Shown: in pieces, positions 17,558 through 25,704 of the stretch
How the letters are laid out: each line of letters opens with the position of its first letter
How positions within the stretch are numbered: position 1 is the first letter of the stretch
From: Pacificispira sp033344895
Lineage (GTDB): Bacteria; Pseudomonadota; Alphaproteobacteria; UBA8366; Aestuariispiraceae
Direction: 5' to 3'
Length of the DNA stretch: 64,000 nt
Assembly: GCA_965229685.1 (NCBI GenBank)
Contig: OZ245920.1
Location: forward strand, 3,906,001-3,970,000
Translations under genes and position numbers: made by a program
The notes under the pieces: generated by a model
The model's input: only the letters and a program-made list of their open reading frames with translations
What the model was told of the DNA's origin: nothing
The model's database searches: none

Positions 17558-18079
17558 TCAGGCGTCCACGATCTCGAACATGTTATCCGCATCCTGATCG
17601 ACCAGGGAATGCAATTGTGCCCGGGACCCGGTTCGGCTGACCACCAGCACGGACTCCTCAACATCGATATGTTCGACACGGGTGCCCGTTGTCTGAATGA
17701 CATATCGTTTTGAGCATTCCCCGAGGAACAGCCCGGCACAACGCTCCGTCAAACCGCAGGCGCGAACGAATTCCATATTGCCGTCGGAAAGGAAGACAAA
17801 TTCCTCGGCTTCCGGAAAATTCCGCTGCCAGACTTTCATCGCCCAGGGATTGTCCGGGGCGACCACCAGAAAGCGGTCAAAGCCGAGGGAGCGGTAATGC
17901 TCAATATCATTGGCGATTTCCGGGACATGGGTCTTCGAGCAGATCGGCGTAAAGGCCTGCGGCGCACCGATGATCAAACATCGATGTCCCTTCATCAGAT
18001 CCCGGATGTCGAAACAAACCGGCAGATCGTTATCCAGGATCGCGACCTGTGCCGAGGGAATCTCCTCACCGATTTTCAT
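17558..18079 (-). CDS. Peroxiredoxin, Prx5-like redoxin
   Basis: A 173-residue thioredoxin-fold peroxidase that reduces peroxides at a cysteine. The active site GAPQAFTPICSKTHVPEI places the peroxidatic Cys at 47, with the conserved Thr44 and Pro40. This is the Prx5/AhpE variant of PxxxTxxC. A resolving Cys is not obvious; Cys at about 108, 114 and 122 are candidates. The C-terminal part (VEHIDVEESVLVVSRTGSRA) is longer than the minimal fold. It heads a two-gene operon with the CoA ester lyase and lies downstream of the IorB gene's terminator. Confidence 0.85.
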   Translation of the reverse strand: MKIGEEIPSAQVAILDNDLPVCFDIRDLMKGHRCLIIGAPQAFTPICSKTHVPEIANDIEHYRSLGFDRFLVVAPDNPWAMKVWQRNFPEAEEFVFLSDGNMEFVRACGLTERCAGLFLGECSKRYVIQTTGTRVEHIDVEESVLVVSRTGSRAQLHSLVDQDADNMFEIVDA

Positions 18080-18177
18080 CAGCCCTGCCCTATCCGAAAG
18101 AGATCAATCCAGAGAAGGGTAAAATCACAGGGCCTAATGTTTCGTTAATCGGCAATGAGGATTTCCGCAAAGAATCC

Positions 18178-18203
18178 GGGGGCGCGCCCTAAGGCACGCC
18201 CCC
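18178..18203 (-). terminator. Terminator-like hairpin after the iorAB pair
   Basis: GGGGGCGCGCC and GGCACGCCCCC form a strong stem with one mismatch around a CTAA loop. On the minus strand it follows the iorB stop by 25 bp and is trailed by a short T-rich tail (GATTCTTT). It separates iorAB from the downstream peroxiredoxin gene. Confidence 0.6.
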
Positions 18204-18228
18204 GCGATCTTCACGACGTTCCACGGCG

Positions 18229-20430
18229 TCAGGCCGTCATGCCCTTTCGGAAGGGAAGCGTCCGCAGACGGCGTCCCGTTGCCCGGAACACGGCGTTGGC
18301 GACGGCAGGGCCGATCGGCGGCACGCCGGGCTCTCCGACACCGGTCGGCGGGGCATCGCTTTCGACGATATGCACCTCGACCTCCGGCATGGCGTCGATC
18401 CGCAGCGGCTCGTAGCTGTCGAAATTGCCCTGATCGACTTCGCCGCCGGTCATGGTGATTTCCTCGCTCATGATCGCGCCGAGGCCAAAGCCGATACCGC
18501 CCTCGATCTGGGCCCGGATCGTGTCGGGGTTGATCGCGGTGCCGCAATCCACGGCACAGACAACCCGATGCACACGAATGTCGCCGCCATCGACGGAGAC
18601 TTCCGCCACCTGGGCAACGAAGGACGCGAAACTCTCATGCACGGCGACGCCGTGATGTCGACCCTCCGGCAGCGCCTTGCCCCATCCCGCCTTTTCCGCC
18701 GCCAGGCGCAGGACCTCGGCATGCCGGGGCTTGTCCTTGAGCAGCTTCATGCGGAAATCGACGGGGTCGGCACCGGCCGCTTCCGCCACCTCGTCGATGA
18801 AGACCTCACCGGCATAGGCGTTCTGGGTCGATCCCACGGAACGCCACCACAGGACCGGCACGCCGACATCCGTGGTCGTCAGACCAACCGACAGATTCGG
18901 TACGTGATAGGGCAGGTTCACCGCGCCTTCGACCGAGGTGTGATCGACACCGTCATGAACCAGGGCACCTTCGAACGGCGTGCCTTTCACGATCGACTGA
19001 CCGACGATGTGATCCTCATAGGCGACCAGATTCCCGTCGGCATCCAGGCCGGCCCGCAGCTTGTGGACATAGGCCGGCCGATATCGGCCACCGCGCATGT
19101 CGTTCGCGCGGGTCCATTGCACCTTTACCGGTGCTTTCCAGCCGATGGCCCTGGCGATCGCCACGGATTCGACGACAACATCGCCGTCAGCGACCGCACG
19201 GCGGCCGAAGCTGCCCCCCGCCTTCATCACATGCAGTCGAACATTCTGGGGCGGAATGTCCGCGGTGACCGAAGCCAGATACTGGTACAGGTCCGGCAGT
19301 TGATGTCCGGCCCAGACTTCCAGCGTCCCGTCCTCATTCATCCGCGCAACGGCATTCAGCGGTTCCATCGCGGCATGGGCGAGGAACGGAAACTCGAAGC
19401 TTGCCTCCAGCACCCTGTCCGCCTTGGCCAGGGCATCGGCGACATTGCCGTCCCTGCGGGCCATCGCGGTCGGGGCACCATCCGAAAGAGCCCGATACTC
19501 CGCCAGGATTTCATCGCTGCCGCGGGTTTCAGCTTGGCTCTCGTCCCATTCGACACTCACCAGATCGCGCGCTTTCAGGGCGGACCACATGTCCTGTGCA
19601 ACGACGGCCACGCCGCGTGGAATGGCGACGACATCGACCACGCCCGGGGATTGCCTGGCATCGGCGGCATCGAAGGACGCGACGGTCGCGCCGAATTTCG
19701 GCGGATGGATCATCACCGCCGTCAGCATGCCCGGCAGACGGACATCCAGCGTGAAGTCCTGCTCGCCGCGCGTCTTGCCGACACGGTCGTAGCGCAGGAC
19801 ATCCGGGTTGCCGATCTGCGTCCATTCCGACGGGTCCTTCAGCACAACCTCCGCCGGAACAGGCTGCGCCGCGGCCGCTTCGGCGAACTCGCCGATATCG
19901 GCATCTCGGCCCGACCCGGCATGGGACAGGCGCCCGTCCATCAGGCTGACCTCTCCGGCCGGGACATCCCAATCAGCGGCCGCTGCGGCGATCAGCATCT
20001 GTCGCGCGGCGGCACCGGCATGGCGGTAGCGCTGCCACGAACTGGCCATGGCCGTCGACCCGCCGGTCCCCTGGGCGACACCGCCCCAGGCAAGATTGCC
20101 GTACAGATCCTTGTTGCCATAGGCGCCTTCGACCGAAACCCGGTCCCAGCCGACGCCCAATTCCTCGACCACCAGTGTTGCGATGCCATGATAGGACCCC
20201 TGGCCCATGTCGAACTGGGAGGACAGGATCCTGACCGAACCGTCCCGGGCAATTTCGACATAACTCGCGAAGGGGCTGACGGCCGAACCTGCAGTGGATT
20301 CGGCCCGGACCGGACGGAAGCCGATTGCGAAGCCGGTCGAGGTTGCGGCGGCGGCGAGCAGGAAGCCACGGCGGGACAGCGTCGTATCGCCGGCGCGCCG
20401 GGCAAGGGTTTGAAGCGTGTGTGCGAGCAT
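18229..20430 (-). CDS. iorB: Isoquinoline 1-oxidoreductase-like molybdenum hydroxylase, large subunit
   Basis: A 733-residue xanthine-oxidase-family subunit that holds the molybdopterin cytosine dinucleotide cofactor and hydroxylates N-heterocycles or aldehydes. The N-terminus has a twin-arginine signal (LSRRGFLLAAAATSTGFAIG, Arg20-Arg21), so the complex is exported folded to the periplasm. Family blocks include SQFDMGQGSYHGIATLVVEE, GGSFGRRAVADGDVV and the C-terminal TGVGEPGVPPIGPAVANAVF with the catalytic Glu. The length fits IorB-type proteins. It starts 3 bp after the iorA stop. The true substrate is unknown; IorB is the closest named relative. Confidence 0.85.
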   Translation of the reverse strand: MLAHTLQTLARRAGDTTLSRRGFLLAAAATSTGFAIGFRPVRAESTAGSAVSPFASYVEIARDGSVRILSSQFDMGQGSYHGIATLVVEELGVGWDRVSVEGAYGNKDLYGNLAWGGVAQGTGGSTAMASSWQRYRHAGAAARQMLIAAAAADWDVPAGEVSLMDGRLSHAGSGRDADIGEFAEAAAAQPVPAEVVLKDPSEWTQIGNPDVLRYDRVGKTRGEQDFTLDVRLPGMLTAVMIHPPKFGATVASFDAADARQSPGVVDVVAIPRGVAVVAQDMWSALKARDLVSVEWDESQAETRGSDEILAEYRALSDGAPTAMARRDGNVADALAKADRVLEASFEFPFLAHAAMEPLNAVARMNEDGTLEVWAGHQLPDLYQYLASVTADIPPQNVRLHVMKAGGSFGRRAVADGDVVVESVAIARAIGWKAPVKVQWTRANDMRGGRYRPAYVHKLRAGLDADGNLVAYEDHIVGQSIVKGTPFEGALVHDGVDHTSVEGAVNLPYHVPNLSVGLTTTDVGVPVLWWRSVGSTQNAYAGEVFIDEVAEAAGADPVDFRMKLLKDKPRHAEVLRLAAEKAGWGKALPEGRHHGVAVHESFASFVAQVAEVSVDGGDIRVHRVVCAVDCGTAINPDTIRAQIEGGIGFGLGAIMSEEITMTGGEVDQGNFDSYEPLRIDAMPEVEVHIVESDAPPTGVGEPGVPPIGPAVANAVFRATGRRLRTLPFRKGMTA

Positions 20431-20433
20431 GGG

Positions 20434-20895
20434 TCAGGCCTCCAAACGGCGTGCGGCTTCGTGGATGGCCGCGCGAATCCGCTGATAGGTCGCACAGCGA
20501 CAGAGATTGCCCCACATGGCGCCGTCAATGTCCTCATCGGTGGGTTTCGGCGTCTCGCTGAGCAGGGAGACCGCCGACATGATCTGCCCGGACTGGCAGT
20601 AGCCGCATTGCGGCACGTCCATTTCGGCCCAGACGGCCTGAACCGTTTCCGCCACCTTGTCACCGCCGACGCCTTCAATCGTCGTAACCGTCGCGCCATC
20701 GACATCGCCGACGAAGGTCTGGCAGGATCGGGTGGGATAACCGTCGACATGGACCGTGCAGGCGCCGCATTGCGCCAGACCGCACCCGAATTTCGTCCCG
20801 GTCAGGCCGGCATGGTCGCGAAGGGCCCAGAGCAGCGGCATGTCCGGATCGACATCCAATGTCTGCTCCGCCCCGTTGAGCGTGAATTTGATCAT
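20434..20895 (-). CDS. iorA: (2Fe-2S) small subunit of the IorAB-type oxidoreductase
   Basis: A 153-residue electron-transfer subunit with two [2Fe-2S] clusters. The plant-type ferredoxin cluster is bound by Cys38, Cys43, Cys46 and Cys58 (FGCGLAQCGACTVHVDG). The alpha-helical cluster is bound by Cys97, Cys100, Cys132 and Cys134 (CGYCQSGQI, NLCRCATYQRI). The ATG at 20895 was chosen because family members begin just before FTLNG. It passes electrons from the molybdenum site of IorB, probably to a cytochrome since no FAD subunit is encoded here. A LysR regulator diverges from it. Confidence 0.92.
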   Translation of the reverse strand: MIKFTLNGAEQTLDVDPDMPLLWALRDHAGLTGTKFGCGLAQCGACTVHVDGYPTRSCQTFVGDVDGATVTTIEGVGGDKVAETVQAVWAEMDVPQCGYCQSGQIMSAVSLLSETPKPTDEDIDGAMWGNLCRCATYQRIRAAIHEAARRLEA

Positions 20896-20956
20896 GATTT
20901 CGTCCCCTGATTTCCGGGCCGGCGGATTGCAACGCGGGACGCGTGCCCCCATCTGG

Positions 20957-20974
20957 CCACTTAACAGGAAGTGG
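20957..20974. promoter_or_regulatory. Inverted repeat in the iorA/LysR divergent promoter
   Basis: CCACTT and AAGTGG form a perfect 6-bp inverted repeat with a 6-bp spacer, extendable outward with a GGCC/GTGCC match. It lies in the 141-bp region between iorA and the LysR gene. It could be an operator for the LysR protein, although the spacing is short for that family. Confidence 0.35.
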
Positions 20975-21036
20975 TGCCAAGACCGCTCCCGAACAACATC
21001 GTTCAAATCGATTACATTATTCGATACTGTTCACGA

Positions 21037-21936
21037 ATGGACCGAGACATTCTGATCCATTTGCCGGCGGTCCTGGCCGTCGCCCGCAGCCGGAGCTTCG
21101 CCGCCGCGGCCAAGGAGCTGGGCATGAGCCCGTCCGCGGTCAGCCACGCGGTGCGGTCTGTTGAGGACCGGCTGGGCCTGCCGCTGTTCACGCGCACGAC
21201 CCGCAGCGTCTCACTGACCGAAACCGGCCGCGACTTTGTCACCGCGACCGCGCCGGCGGCCTCTGACATCGCCGATGCGGTGGACCGGGCCCGTGCCGCC
21301 AACGGACAGGTTACCGGACTTCTTCGTCTGAACATACCGTCGCCGACGATCAATCTGGGAATTGATCGGGTGGTCCGTGAAATGACCCGTCGCTATCCCG
21401 ATCTGCGGATCGAGGTCTATTGCGAGAATTCCAACGTCGACATATTCGCCGACGGATTCGACGCCGGTGTGCGGCTGGGCGGGATGATAGCGGAGGATAT
21501 GGTGGCAATCCGCCTGACGGCACCGTTCCGCACCGCGCTTGTCGCGGCGCCGTCCTATCTGCAGCGGCACGGCACGCCGACCCGGCTTTCGGACCTGCAG
21601 GACCACAACTGCATCACGTATCGGAAGTCCAAGTCGGAGACGCTGTTCGACTGGATTCTGCAAGATGACGGCGAAGAGGTCTCGATCGAAGTCAAGGGAT
21701 CGATCGTGGTCAATGACGTGTCCTATGCCCGTCAGCTCGCCCTCGACGGCTTCGGCATCATCTATGTCTACGAGCCGCTGCTGCGCACGGAAATCGCCGA
21801 TGGCAGCCTGGTCGAGATTCTGCGCGACAGTGTTATGGAGAAGCCCGGATTCTTCCTGTACTTCCCGCAACGCGCGTCACGCAGCCCGAAGCTGCGCGCC
21901 TTCATCGACACGGCAAAGGAAGTGCTGAACCTTTGA
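21037..21936 (+). CDS. LysR family regulator next to iorAB
   Basis: A 299-residue LysR-type regulator from the ATG at 21037; an upstream in-frame ATG at 20971 would add 22 residues that do not look like the family N-terminus. The winged helix is residues 1-60 (SFAAAAKELGMSPSAVSHAV) and the effector-binding domain starts near residue 88 (GLLRLNIPSPTINLGIDRVV). The subgroup resembles AaeR/DmlR-like regulators. Its divergent position makes iorAB the likely target. Confidence 0.88.
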   Translation: MDRDILIHLPAVLAVARSRSFAAAAKELGMSPSAVSHAVRSVEDRLGLPLFTRTTRSVSLTETGRDFVTATAPAASDIADAVDRARAANGQVTGLLRLNIPSPTINLGIDRVVREMTRRYPDLRIEVYCENSNVDIFADGFDAGVRLGGMIAEDMVAIRLTAPFRTALVAAPSYLQRHGTPTRLSDLQDHNCITYRKSKSETLFDWILQDDGEEVSIEVKGSIVVNDVSYARQLALDGFGIIYVYEPLLRTEIADGSLVEILRDSVMEKPGFFLYFPQRASRSPKLRAFIDTAKEVLNL

Positions 21937-21945
21937 GCCGGGACC

Positions 21946-22140
21946 TTAGTGATGACCGCCCAGCGGCACGCCGTCCTTCAGGACAAAGCGCTTGTCGCAA
22001 TACGGGCAGTCGACGGATCGGCTCGGCCCGATCTGCAGATAGACCTTGGGATGACCCAGCGCCCCGCCGCCGCCGTCACAGCTGACTCGGCTGGAGTCGA
22101 CAGTTTCGGTTTCCGGTTCGTCGATCGACGGCACACCCAT
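21946..22140 (-). CDS. Zinc-finger protein, NDUFS6-like
   Basis: A 64-residue protein with a Cys-x8-His-x14-Cys-x2-Cys zinc site: Cys21, His30, Cys45 and Cys48 (SCDGGGGALGHPKVYL, then VDCPYCDKRFVL). This pattern and the surrounding residues match the bacterial homologue of mitochondrial complex I subunit NDUFS6, common in alphaproteobacteria. A structural role at NADH dehydrogenase is known for the mitochondrial protein and is inferred here. It ends 9 bp from the convergent LysR gene. Confidence 0.85.
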   Translation of the reverse strand: MGVPSIDEPETETVDSSRVSCDGGGGALGHPKVYLQIGPSRSVDCPYCDKRFVLKDGVPLGGHH

Positions 22141-22371
22141 GCTTCCAGTCCCTCTCACCCAGGATCGCTCGCCGCGCCGGCCACCCCTGTACCGGGTTTT
22201 CGGCGACTCGGCAAAAATGCGTTTCCGCGTCGGCGCTTGCCCCCGATGGCCCTTGGGCCTATCTAGGGGTTTCACGGCATCACGACGCCACACAGCCGTT
22301 ATGACCCAGCCTACCCCATCCGCGCAAGTCCGATGCGCCGGGCGGGGGACCGAACCGAGGACAGACGCACC

Positions 22372-23373
22372 ATGCCGCTGGACTTCCAGACAAGCGCCGA
22401 CAGCCGGGCGGTGACCGACCCGGATTTCGCGATCGAGGCCAAGGGCCTGTCCAAGGTCTATCGCAGCCAAGGCAAGACCGCCGAGAAGCGGGCGCTGGAC
22501 ACTGTCGACCTTCAGATCCCACGCGGCAGCCTGTTCGGTCTGCTGGGTCCCAACGGCGCGGGCAAGTCGACCTTCATCAACATCCTGGCCGGGCTGGTCA
22601 TCAAGTCCGCCGGCAGCGCGAAGGTCTGGGGATATGATGTGTCGGACAATCCGCGCATGGCAAAATCCTCCATCGGCGTCGTGCCCCAGGAACTGAACAT
22701 CGACCCGTTCTTTACGCCGGAGGAGATGCTGGACGTTCAGGCGGGCCTCTATGGGGTTCCTGCCGCCGAACGCCGGACCGAGGAAATCCTGTCCATGGTC
22801 GGCCTGACGGACAAGCGCGATGCCTATGCCCGGACGCTGTCGGGCGGCATGCGCCGCCGCCTGCTGATCGGCAAGGCCATGGTGCACGACCCGCCCGTCC
22901 TGGTGCTGGACGAGCCGACCGCCGGTGTCGACATCGAACTGCGCCAGCAGCTCTGGGAAAACGTGGTTGCCCTGAACAAGCGCGGCACGACGGTGCTGCT
23001 GACCACGCATTACCTGGAAGAAGCCGAAGAATTGTGTGACCGCATCGCCATCATCAACCATGGCAAGCTGGTCGCCCATGACGACAAGCGCAGCCTTCTG
23101 GGACGGCTGGATGCCAAGACCGTGCGCGTCACGGTGAAGGAAACCCTGACCGAAATCCCAGAACCGCTGCGCAAGCTGAACCCGACGATCCAGGACGACG
23201 GCCCGGCCGGCGGACCGACGGTGATGACCATCGCCTACCGCCCCTCCGCCATGACCGCCGGCGAAATCATCGCCGCCCTGAACGAGGCCAAGCTCACCAT
23301 CCACGATCTCTCCACCGAAGAGACGGATCTGGAAGACATCTTCCTGCAGATCACCCGCAGCAGCCGGGACTGA
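22372..23373 (+). CDS. ABC-2 type transporter ATP-binding protein
   Basis: A 333-residue ATPase from the ATG at 22372; an ATG at 22333 is also in frame. The Walker A is GPNGAGKST at 59-67, the signature LSGGMRRRLLIGKAMVHDPP, and the Walker B VLVLDEPTAGVD followed by the H-loop TTHYLEEAEEL. The C-terminal 80 residues are the extension usual in ABC-2 (DrrA/YadG-like) exporters. No permease gene is adjacent; a lipoprotein hydrolase follows 14 bp later instead. The partner permease is presumably encoded elsewhere, and the substrate is unknown. Confidence 0.88.
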   Translation: MPLDFQTSADSRAVTDPDFAIEAKGLSKVYRSQGKTAEKRALDTVDLQIPRGSLFGLLGPNGAGKSTFINILAGLVIKSAGSAKVWGYDVSDNPRMAKSSIGVVPQELNIDPFFTPEEMLDVQAGLYGVPAAERRTEEILSMVGLTDKRDAYARTLSGGMRRRLLIGKAMVHDPPVLVLDEPTAGVDIELRQQLWENVVALNKRGTTVLLTTHYLEEAEELCDRIAIINHGKLVAHDDKRSLLGRLDAKTVRVTVKETLTEIPEPLRKLNPTIQDDGPAGGPTVMTIAYRPSAMTAGEIIAALNEAKLTIHDLSTEETDLEDIFLQITRSSRD

Positions 23374-23387
23374 CCCGGGGGGCACCG

Positions 23388-24371
23388 ATGCGGCGCCTGA
23401 TCCTCGTCCCGCTGTTTTGTCTCCTCGCGGCCTGTGCGCCGCGGGTGGAGGGGCTGGGGCCGGTCAGGGGGCCCGCTGTGATGGAGGCGGAAGCCTTTGT
23501 CATGCCGGACGGGTATCGGCTTCCGTATCTGGCAGCCCTGCCGAATGGCGATGCCGCGGCGGTGCTGCTGGCGCTTCATGGCTTCAACGACTATGCCCGC
23601 GCCTTTGCGGATTCGGCGCCGAAATGGGCCGACAGCGGACTGGCGGTCTATGCCTATGACCAGCGCGGGTTTGGCCGGACCGCGGGGCGCGGCGTGTGGC
23701 ACGGCGCAAGGGCCATGGCGTCCGATCTCCAGAACGTCGTGGATCTGCTGCGCCGACGCCATCCCGACCTGCCGATCGCCCTACTGGGGGAAAGCATGGG
23801 CGGCGCGGTGGCGATTGCTGCGCTGACCGATCCGCAACTGCCGCGGCCCAATGTCGACCGGGTCATCCTGTCGGCGCCGGCGGTGTGGGGCCGGGAGGTC
23901 ATGCCCTGGTGGCAGCGCTGGCCGCTGGCCGTCATGGCCCATACCGTGCCCTGGCTAGAGATCGCCCCGCATATCCGGCGCCGACCGACCGACAATATCG
24001 AGGTGCTTCGGGCCCTCAGCAAGGATCCATGGATGATCCGGCGGACCCGTGTGGACGCGGTGCATGGCCTGGTCGGGCTGATGGACCGGGCCTATGCGGG
24101 CGTTCCCGACCTGGGTGACAACACCCTGATTCTCTATGGCCAGAACGAGGATATCCTGCCCGAATATGCGTTGAAGGGCGTCATTGCGCGCCTGACCCCG
24201 GACAGTGGCTGGCGGTTGGCGCTCTACGACACCGGATTCCACATGCTGACCCGCGACCTGAATGCCGACCGCGTCATAGAAGACATCGCCGTCTTCGCCA
24301 GAAATCCCGACGCCCCCCTACCCTCCGGCCGGGAGGAATTCGCATCGGACTTGCCCGCCCCGGTGAATTGA
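23388..24371 (+). CDS. Alpha/beta hydrolase lipoprotein (lysophospholipase-like)
   Basis: A 327-residue serine hydrolase. The N-terminus is a lipoprotein signal, with the lipobox LAAC ending at Cys16, so the enzyme is tethered to a membrane outside the cytoplasm. The oxyanion region is LLALHGFNDYARAF, a YDQRGFGRT turn follows, and the nucleophile is Ser136 in LGESMGGA. The C-terminal catalytic His is probably in DTGFHMLTRDL. These features match the monoglyceride lipase/lysophospholipase group. It lies 14 bp after the ABC ATPase gene and is probably cotranscribed with it. Confidence 0.85.
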   Translation: MRRLILVPLFCLLAACAPRVEGLGPVRGPAVMEAEAFVMPDGYRLPYLAALPNGDAAAVLLALHGFNDYARAFADSAPKWADSGLAVYAYDQRGFGRTAGRGVWHGARAMASDLQNVVDLLRRRHPDLPIALLGESMGGAVAIAALTDPQLPRPNVDRVILSAPAVWGREVMPWWQRWPLAVMAHTVPWLEIAPHIRRRPTDNIEVLRALSKDPWMIRRTRVDAVHGLVGLMDRAYAGVPDLGDNTLILYGQNEDILPEYALKGVIARLTPDSGWRLALYDTGFHMLTRDLNADRVIEDIAVFARNPDAPLPSGREEFASDLPAPVN

Positions 24372-24414
24372 AGGAAGTTGCGCCGTTTCGCGCACAGCCG
24401 TATCGGCGTTCTGA

Positions 24415-25629
24415 ATGGGGGTCATGACAATGCGTTTTTCCGGGATCGCCGAGCGAGTCGGCGGCATGGGCGACAAGGCTTGGGAAATCCACCGTCGCGC
24501 GGTAACGCGCCATGCGGCCGGCCAGCCGATCATCGTCCTGTCCGTGGGTGAGGACCGTACCGCGACGACCCATCCCGCACTGGTCGAGGTGGCGAAGAAC
24601 GCCCTCGATGCCGGCATGCATCACTATTCGGCGCTGACCGGCTCCCCCGCGGTGAAGGCGGGCATTGCCCGACGCCACAAGGCATTGACGGGTCAGAGCG
24701 TCGCGCCGGAAGCCTGCTGTCTGTTCTCCGGGGCGCAGAATGCCCTGTTCGCGGCGCTGATGTGCCTGAGCGACACCGGCGACGAGGTCATCGCGCCGGA
24801 GCCCTATTATGCGACCTATCCCGGCGTAACCCAGGCCAGCGGCGCCCGGCTCGTCACGGTCAAGACCGACCCGGAATCCGATTTCGTGCTGGATCCGGAC
24901 CGGCTGGAAGCGGCGGTGACGGATCGAACCCGCGTGGTTCTGATCAACTCCCCGAACAATCCGACCGGCGCGGTCTATCCGCGTGCCGTCATGGAGGCGG
25001 TCGCCGACCTGTGCAAGCGCCGCGACCTCTGGCTGATCTCGGACGAGGTCTATGTCGACTTCCTGTATGATGGCGAGCATGTCGCCCCCTGCGCCCTGCC
25101 CGGCATGGCCGAACGGACGGTGACCATCGGGTCGCTGTCGAAATCGCACCGGATGAGCGGCTGGCGCATCGGCTGGACCGTCTCGACCCCGGAGTTCTCC
25201 GAGCTGCTGAGCGATTTCGCCTGTTGCATGCTGTATGGCAGCGCGCCCTTCATCCAGGAAGCGGCGGCAGCGGCACTCGCCGAGACGCCGCTGCCGGGCG
25301 TGGAGGAGGACCGTGCCGCCATGCTGACCGATTATCACCGCAAGCGGGACATCGTCATGGGCGCGTTGGGCAATACGCCGGGCCTCGTTTTGCGCCGTCC
25401 GTCGGCGGGCATGTTCGCCATGGTCGATGTCCGCCCGACCGGGCTCAGCGATTTCGATTTCGCGGCGCGCCTGCTGGACGAGGAAGAGGTCGGCGTCATG
25501 ACCGGTGGCGCTTTCGGCCCCAGTGCCAAGGGTCATATCCGGCTCGGCCTAGTCGCCGACGCCGACACGCTGCGCGAGGCCTGCACCCGCATCGACCGAT
25601 TTGCCCGAAAGCTGGTGGCGGGAGCCTGA
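24415..25629 (+). CDS. PLP-dependent aminotransferase, class I/II
   Basis: A 404-residue fold-type I aminotransferase (aspartate aminotransferase superfamily). SPNNPTG at 179-185 binds the substrate carboxylate region, and the Schiff-base Lys is K243 in GSLSKSHRMSGWRIGW. The C-terminal Arg that binds the alpha-carboxylate is in GHIRLGL. Three ATG codons lie within 15 bp (24415, 24424, 24430), so the exact start is uncertain. The amino-acid substrate cannot be named from sequence. It converges on the PBP gene. Confidence 0.88.
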   Translation: MGVMTMRFSGIAERVGGMGDKAWEIHRRAVTRHAAGQPIIVLSVGEDRTATTHPALVEVAKNALDAGMHHYSALTGSPAVKAGIARRHKALTGQSVAPEACCLFSGAQNALFAALMCLSDTGDEVIAPEPYYATYPGVTQASGARLVTVKTDPESDFVLDPDRLEAAVTDRTRVVLINSPNNPTGAVYPRAVMEAVADLCKRRDLWLISDEVYVDFLYDGEHVAPCALPGMAERTVTIGSLSKSHRMSGWRIGWTVSTPEFSELLSDFACCMLYGSAPFIQEAAAAALAETPLPGVEEDRAAMLTDYHRKRDIVMGALGNTPGLVLRRPSAGMFAMVDVRPTGLSDFDFAARLLDEEEVGVMTGGAFGPSAKGHIRLGLVADADTLREACTRIDRFARKLVAGA

Positions 25630-25644
25630 CATCGGTCCGAAGAT

Positions 25645-25666
25645 GGTTCCTGCGACAGCAGGAACC
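25645..25666. terminator. Hairpin between convergent aminotransferase and PBP genes
   Basis: A perfect 9-bp stem (GGTTCCTGC with GCAGGAACC) around a GACA loop lies in the 75-bp gap between two stop codons. It can serve both directions. The T-tract is weak (TACTTCCTT). Confidence 0.55.
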
Positions 25667-25704
25667 TACTTCCTTCAGGATAGGCGCTGGAGCACGCGGA
25701 AGGC

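Noticed and set aside
18370..20910. An 846-codon plus-strand open frame opposite iorB
   Set aside because: iorB and iorA read through this stretch with full motifs; the plus-strand frame matches no family and is a codon-bias shadow.
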